A stretch of 6,716 bases of DNA from Scybalousia_A sp963588535 (GTDB lineage Bacteria; Bacteroidota; Bacteroidia; Bacteroidales; P3). This document shows positions 6,401 through 6,716 of the stretch, in pieces. Position numbers and translations under genes: made by a program. How positions within the stretch are numbered: position 1 is the first letter of the stretch; every line of letters begins with the position of its first letter. The notes under the pieces were generated by a model. The model saw only the letters and a program-made list of their open reading frames with translations. It was not told the DNA's origin and ran no database searches. The stretch lies in the NCBI GenBank assembly GCA_963588535.1, contig CAVAII010000026.1, positions 1-6,716 on the forward strand. Reading direction: 5' to 3'.

Positions 6401-6716
6401 GAGTACAAAGCATACGTTACAACCGACAAGGGTACCTTCGAGGGAGCAACTAAATACTTTGAGACTCAAGAAAGTGGTCTAATGGACGTAGAGAACACTA
6501 TAAACGTTCTTACTTATCCTAACCCTACAACATCTAACGCTACATTAGAGGTTAAAGGCTTAACCGAAGACGCTAATGTAATCGTTACAGACGTTAATGG
6601 TAGAATAGTTCTTAGAACAGTTTATACTGCTTCTGATACTTCTATAACAATCCCTACCGAAACTTTGTCTGTTGGAGTTTATTATATCAAGATAACTAAC
6701 TCTACTATGACTAAGA
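2..6716 (+). CDS. Giant T9SS-sorted FN3 / jelly-roll repeat surface protein, partial at both ends
   Basis: The frame beginning at base 2 is open to the window end: 2,238 complete codons with no stop and no sign of a frameshift. The product has eight jelly-roll modules (residues 1-133, 221-357, 446-611, 699-868, 955-1129, 1215-1381, 1476-1649, 1735-1893). These alternate with FN3 domains, followed by FN3-9 and an FN3-like domain, and then a T9SS type A sorting domain from about residue 2164. The composition is rich in Thr, Ser, Asp, Tyr and Ala and poor in Lys and Arg, so the protein is acidic, as many secreted Bacteroidota proteins are. The N-terminus, signal peptide and ribosome binding site lie upstream. 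The stop should lie only a few codons downstream, because sorting domains normally end just after the point reached here. Likely role: cell-surface or released adhesin or scaffold. This is inferred from architecture; no catalytic motif was recognised. No gene symbol can be justified. Confidence 0.95.
401..661 (+). other. Fibronectin type III domain 1
   Basis: Residues 134-220, 87 residues, a normal FN3 length. Visible FN3 features are ATISWTA (B strand Trp), WTIYYW (C strand), ELTGL followed by TTYNFYIVTNC (E-F region with the conserved Tyr), and the final SFTTAC strand. Cys134 at the domain start and Cys205 in the F strand form the pair seen in all nine canonical FN3 copies here. The acidic C-C' loop (KDEDTDT) is typical of this protein. 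Confidence 0.85.
662..1072 (+). other. Jelly-roll module 2 (class C)
   Basis: Residues 221-357, 137 residues. It starts with Cys221 and has Cys243-Trp244, but it lacks the 'DLPY..DF' opening of class A. The core is a MAM-like run: ILPTLNIESV, PYLKINHKN, LKLYYRAS, W-x-D-L-Y, IALPNASAEYQIKM and a closing IYSLEVYN strand. The only similar module in the window is module 8, near the C-terminal end, which shares P-T-L-N/D-I, L-Y-R-A, D-D/A-W, D-T-I-x-x-I/L-A-L-P-N and S-L/A-L-x-V-Y/F-N. The ligand is unknown. Confidence 0.7.
1073..1336 (+). other. Fibronectin type III domain 2
   Basis: Residues 358-445, 88 residues. AVVTWSQPDD and SWILYYKSD form the B-C region. TTYTIYVATVCG holds the F-strand Tyr and Cys427, which is paired by position with Cys358. 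LTFTTPC closes the domain. Bases 1123-1146 match 2659-2682 in FN3-4 exactly over 24 bases, which marks these two as close relatives. The D-T-T of ADTTYTM precedes the E strand. Confidence 0.87.
1123..1146 (+). repeat. 24-base exact repeat, copy in FN3-2
   Basis: These 24 bases, encoding the V-T-W-S-Q-P-D strand and loop, are identical to 2659-2682 in FN3-4, including every third codon position. In a protein whose other repeat copies differ at many silent sites, this points to a shared recent ancestor or gene conversion between the two FN3 copies, but it is short enough for strong protein constraint plus codon bias to explain it. Confidence 0.6.
1337..1834 (+). other. Jelly-roll module 3 (divergent class A)
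   Basis: Residues 446-611, 166 residues. It opens with the class A pattern LQDLPYTWDF and then LPSCW (Cys477). The spacing between Cys446 and Cys477 is 31 residues, against 25 in module 4, because of an insert. The middle differs from modules 1, 4 and 6: it lacks the GDISAL motif and has INTLQVSLYAR, LAIGVMTNPTD, FVVLDSV and GGYIAIRIS. It closes with YVYVDNVTLQEIPAC, a clear final strand of the family. A Tyr-rich patch lies at residues 485-496. Confidence 0.75.
1835..2095 (+). other. Fibronectin type III domain 3
   Basis: Residues 612-698, 87 residues. Motifs are SATITWSQGG (B strand), TTWNLYYKAS (C strand), DSYTQV, KTYMVYVEAIC (F strand with Cys682) and MTFKTPC at the end. Cys612 and Cys682 form the recurring pair. 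The usual L-T-G-L before the F strand is replaced by L-T-L-E-D-S-K, a small deviation from the other copies. Confidence 0.85.
2096..2605 (+). other. Jelly-roll module 4 (class A)
   Basis: Residues 699-868, 170 residues, a full-length class A copy. Order of motifs: Cys699, DADLPYTMDFENETTG, IPSCW (Cys724), a Tyr-rich patch (residues 735-748), YQGDISALQLSLMAKP, SYGTLEVGVQTDLSDATTY, TTTYYVVLKH and the closing GWYLDNVKLEVIPSC. It is strongly similar to module 6 (YEGDISALRL, SYGSLQVGIQTDLSDTATY, ATTYYVILKY, SWYIDDVTLDNIPAC) and to module 1. It forms the first quarter of the duplicated block 2096-3643. Confidence 0.78.
2606..2863 (+). other. Fibronectin type III domain 4
   Basis: Residues 869-954, 86 residues. 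SATVTWSQPDE and SWTVYYKADSDEDY make the B-C region. TAELTGL and TTYIVYVQTNC carry the E-F region with Cys939, and VSFKTEC ends the domain. Cys869 and Cys939 form the recurring pair. It is closest to FN3-2, with a 24-base exact match at 2659-2682, and has the same domain position as FN3-6 in the second duplicated block. Confidence 0.87.
2659..2682 (+). repeat. 24-base exact repeat, copy in FN3-4
   Basis: Second copy of the 24-base identity at 1123-1146. It lies outside the aligned part of the two super-repeat units: the matching place in FN3-6 reads V-S-W-S-Q-K and differs at several bases. Confidence 0.6.
2864..3388 (+). other. Jelly-roll module 5 (class B)
   Basis: Residues 955-1129, 175 residues. 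It opens YTYTQDFEN and VPDCW (Cys983). It then carries motifs shared only with module 7: SLVMKSS, CTQPMVALPKFTNSLSEL, KFYSKAESS, GDLEIGYITDLTD, STFVVLTS, WTLHKID, ARIAFRHNNP and SSWYYYGVDDLEVSLVPAC. Cys1019 is a third cysteine specific to class B and has no visible partner within the module. The I-A-F-R-H-N stretch followed by S-S-W-Y and a D-D/N-L-E-V strand is the standard ending of MAM-like / choice-of-anchor J folds. Confidence 0.78.
3389..3643 (+). other. Fibronectin type III domain 5
   Basis: Residues 1130-1214, 85 residues. It begins C-Q-E-P like FN3-7, and has ASITWTS with a short C strand (FNIVVKDEN), unlike the W-x-x-Y-Y-K form of FN3-2, 3 and 4. LTELTPNTTYTVSITGVC holds Cys1198, paired by position with Cys1130. 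A Thr-rich run (TETTTTTFTTS) leads to the next Cys1215. It is the last quarter of the first duplicated block. Confidence 0.85.
3644..4144 (+). other. Jelly-roll module 6 (class A)
   Basis: Residues 1215-1381, 167 residues. It repeats the module 4 order: ESDLPYEINFDSETTG, LPSCW, SYSGSYSLRINYNNT, YEGDISALRLTMYVRP, SYGSLQVGIQTDLSDTATY, a Lys-rich WKKKEIDF (rare in this Lys-poor protein), ATTYYVILKY and the closing WYIDDVTLDNIPAC. The start mirrors module 4 closely, with Asp-Leu-Pro-Tyr, Glu-Thr-Thr-Gly and Pro-Ser-Cys-Trp all conserved, which supports a shared origin by block duplication. Confidence 0.78.
4145..4426 (+). other. Fibronectin type III domain 6
   Basis: Residues 1382-1475, 94 residues, the longest canonical FN3 in the window. 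Motifs: EATVSWSQKGE, TSWTIKYREADSEDDTW, DTTATLTGLTAATTYEVYIEGEC (Cys1457) and ITFATSC. The extra length comes from the acidic C-C' loop (EADSEDDTWQE) and from the F-G loop (SDAEEGNPTSD). Cys1382 and Cys1457 form the recurring pair. Confidence 0.86.
4427..4948 (+). other. Jelly-roll module 7 (class B)
   Basis: Residues 1476-1649, 174 residues. It matches module 5 along its whole length: DTYTQDFE, LCW (Cys1502), ALVMKAS, CNQPMIALPEFTNSLSEL, KFYAKAEST, GDLELGYITDVTD, STFVVLTSL, WTLHKIDLN, ARLAFRHNDP and SSWYHHSIDNLEVCLIPSC. Cys1539 matches Cys1019 of module 5. Cys1645 replaces the Ser found at this position in module 5, so this copy alone carries a fourth internal cysteine, close to the possible class B free cysteine in sequence order. 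Confidence 0.78.
4949..5203 (+). other. Fibronectin type III domain 7
   Basis: Residues 1650-1734, 85 residues, the same length as FN3-5. It shares the C-Q-E-P start, VITWTS, the F-N-L/I C strand, STTYKVSVESVC (Cys1718) and an ATFTTLC end. Cys1650 and Cys1718 form the recurring pair. The usual L-T-G-L is T-N-L-N-S-S here. It closes the second duplicated block. Confidence 0.85.
5204..5680 (+). other. Jelly-roll module 8 (class C)
   Basis: Residues 1735-1893, 159 residues. Cys1735 and Cys1758-Trp1759 open the module, and W-x-A/Y-S-S-Y-Y-G is shared with module 2. Core strands: YTPTLDISNVTAPAVTL, LTILYRANATDDWTEL, VDTIALPNKSATYQLNI and a closing VSALKVFN. It is the partner of module 2, with about 20 extra residues that lie mainly between Y-Y-G and P-T-L-D (HHPYSGSAPDD) and after T-L-T-Y. 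It ends in an N-S-T-D-T-T-T linker. Confidence 0.72.
5681..5935 (+). other. Fibronectin type III domain 8
   Basis: Residues 1894-1978, 85 residues including a short linker (LEDTPAP). TSATVSWSGTASSYDVQLN, FTGLTANTTYTVKVRSNCG and SDWVSVTFTT are textbook Bacteroidota FN3 motifs. Cys1894 and Cys1957 form the recurring pair. The compact C strand (SYDVQLN) without an acidic insert matches FN3-9, not FN3-1 to 7, and there is no jelly-roll module between the two. Confidence 0.9.
5936..6166 (+). other. Fibronectin type III domain 9
   Basis: Residues 1979-2055, 77 residues. Motifs: SLTLSWTGDAAAYDVQLN, FPNLTPSTTYSLKVRANCG and SEWATTTGTT. Cys1979 and Cys2041 form the recurring pair. It is a direct tandem neighbour of FN3-8, sharing A/S-x-Y-D-V-Q-L-N, L-K-V-R-A/S-N-C-G and T/E-S-D/E-W. 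The domain ends without the usual terminal Cys, which marks the end of the cysteine-punctuated repeat region. Confidence 0.9.
6191..6475 (+). other. Divergent FN3-like domain preceding the sorting signal
   Basis: Residues about 2064-2158. It contains no cysteine and no B-strand S-W. Instead it has TATLNAVVSVNNN, ITASGFKYRL, ATINGLTPKTTYEYKAYVTTDKG and KYFETQES. This is the 'A-T-L-N-x-x-V ... G-F-x-Y ... L-x-P-x-T-T-Y-x-Y-x-A-Y' pattern common in Bacteroidota proteins just before sorting domains. By known family behaviour it is an Ig-like beta sandwich related to FN3. Its placement suggests a spacer between the repeat array and the secretion signal. Confidence 0.75.
6491..6716 (+). other. T9SS type A C-terminal sorting domain (last residues cut off)
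   Basis: Residues about 2164-2238. The marks of the family are INVLTYPNPTTSNATLEV (the 'YPNP' start), NVIVTDVNGRIV (the 'D-x-x-G-R' strand), a T-x-I-x-I-P-x-x-x-L stretch and LSVGVYYIKITN followed by M-T-K at the window edge. In known members this domain directs passage through the outer-membrane type IX secretion system and is removed by the PorU sortase, with attachment to A-type lipopolysaccharide in studied species. The expected short Lys-rich end (commonly K-x-hydrophobic) and the stop codon lie just beyond base 6716. Confidence 0.92.

Noticed and set aside
2..6716. CRISPR array or DNA-level tandem repeat locus
   Set aside because: The repeats are diverged protein domains of about 85-175 codons with coding-type variation. 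There are no short identical repeats separated by unique spacers.
2..6716. Protease or glycoside hydrolase domain, as in gingipain-like proteins with adhesin modules
   Set aside because: Every part of the translated window is accounted for by beta-sandwich modules, linkers or the sorting domain. Any enzyme domain would have to lie upstream of the window.

Overview
The window is one uninterrupted protein-coding stretch. The + strand frame starting at base 2 has no stop codon through base 6715, which gives 2,238 complete codons plus one leftover base. The reading frame enters before the window and leaves after it, so neither the true start nor the stop is visible. There is no intergenic DNA, RNA gene, promoter, terminator or mobile element that I can support.

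The protein is a giant modular, secreted, adhesin-like polypeptide. Eight jelly-roll (MAM-like / choice-of-anchor J-like) beta-sandwich modules alternate with fibronectin type III (FN3) domains. Two FN3 domains then follow each other directly, then a divergent FN3-like domain, and last a type A C-terminal sorting domain of the type IX secretion system (T9SS). That sorting domain, the AT-rich composition and the module style place the sequence in Bacteroidota, most plausibly a Bacteroidales-type organism. I cannot name a genus.

The jelly-roll modules fall into three sequence classes, named here A, B and C. The order, with F for FN3, is A-F-C-F-A'-F-A-F-B-F-A-F-B-F-C-F-F-F*-sorting domain. The A-F-B-F block at 2096-3643 (516 codons) is followed directly by a second A-F-B-F block at 3644-5203 (520 codons), which reads as an old in-frame tandem duplication.

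How it would work (family knowledge plus inference): the protein is exported by Sec with an N-terminal signal peptide that lies outside the window. It then crosses the outer membrane through the T9SS, using the C-terminal domain as the signal, and is either anchored at the surface or released. The repeated beta-sandwich modules would form a long, disulfide-stabilised stalk or binding array. The ligand cannot be read from the sequence. No enzyme motif was recognised. Residue numbers below count from the first complete codon (residue n starts at base 3n-1).
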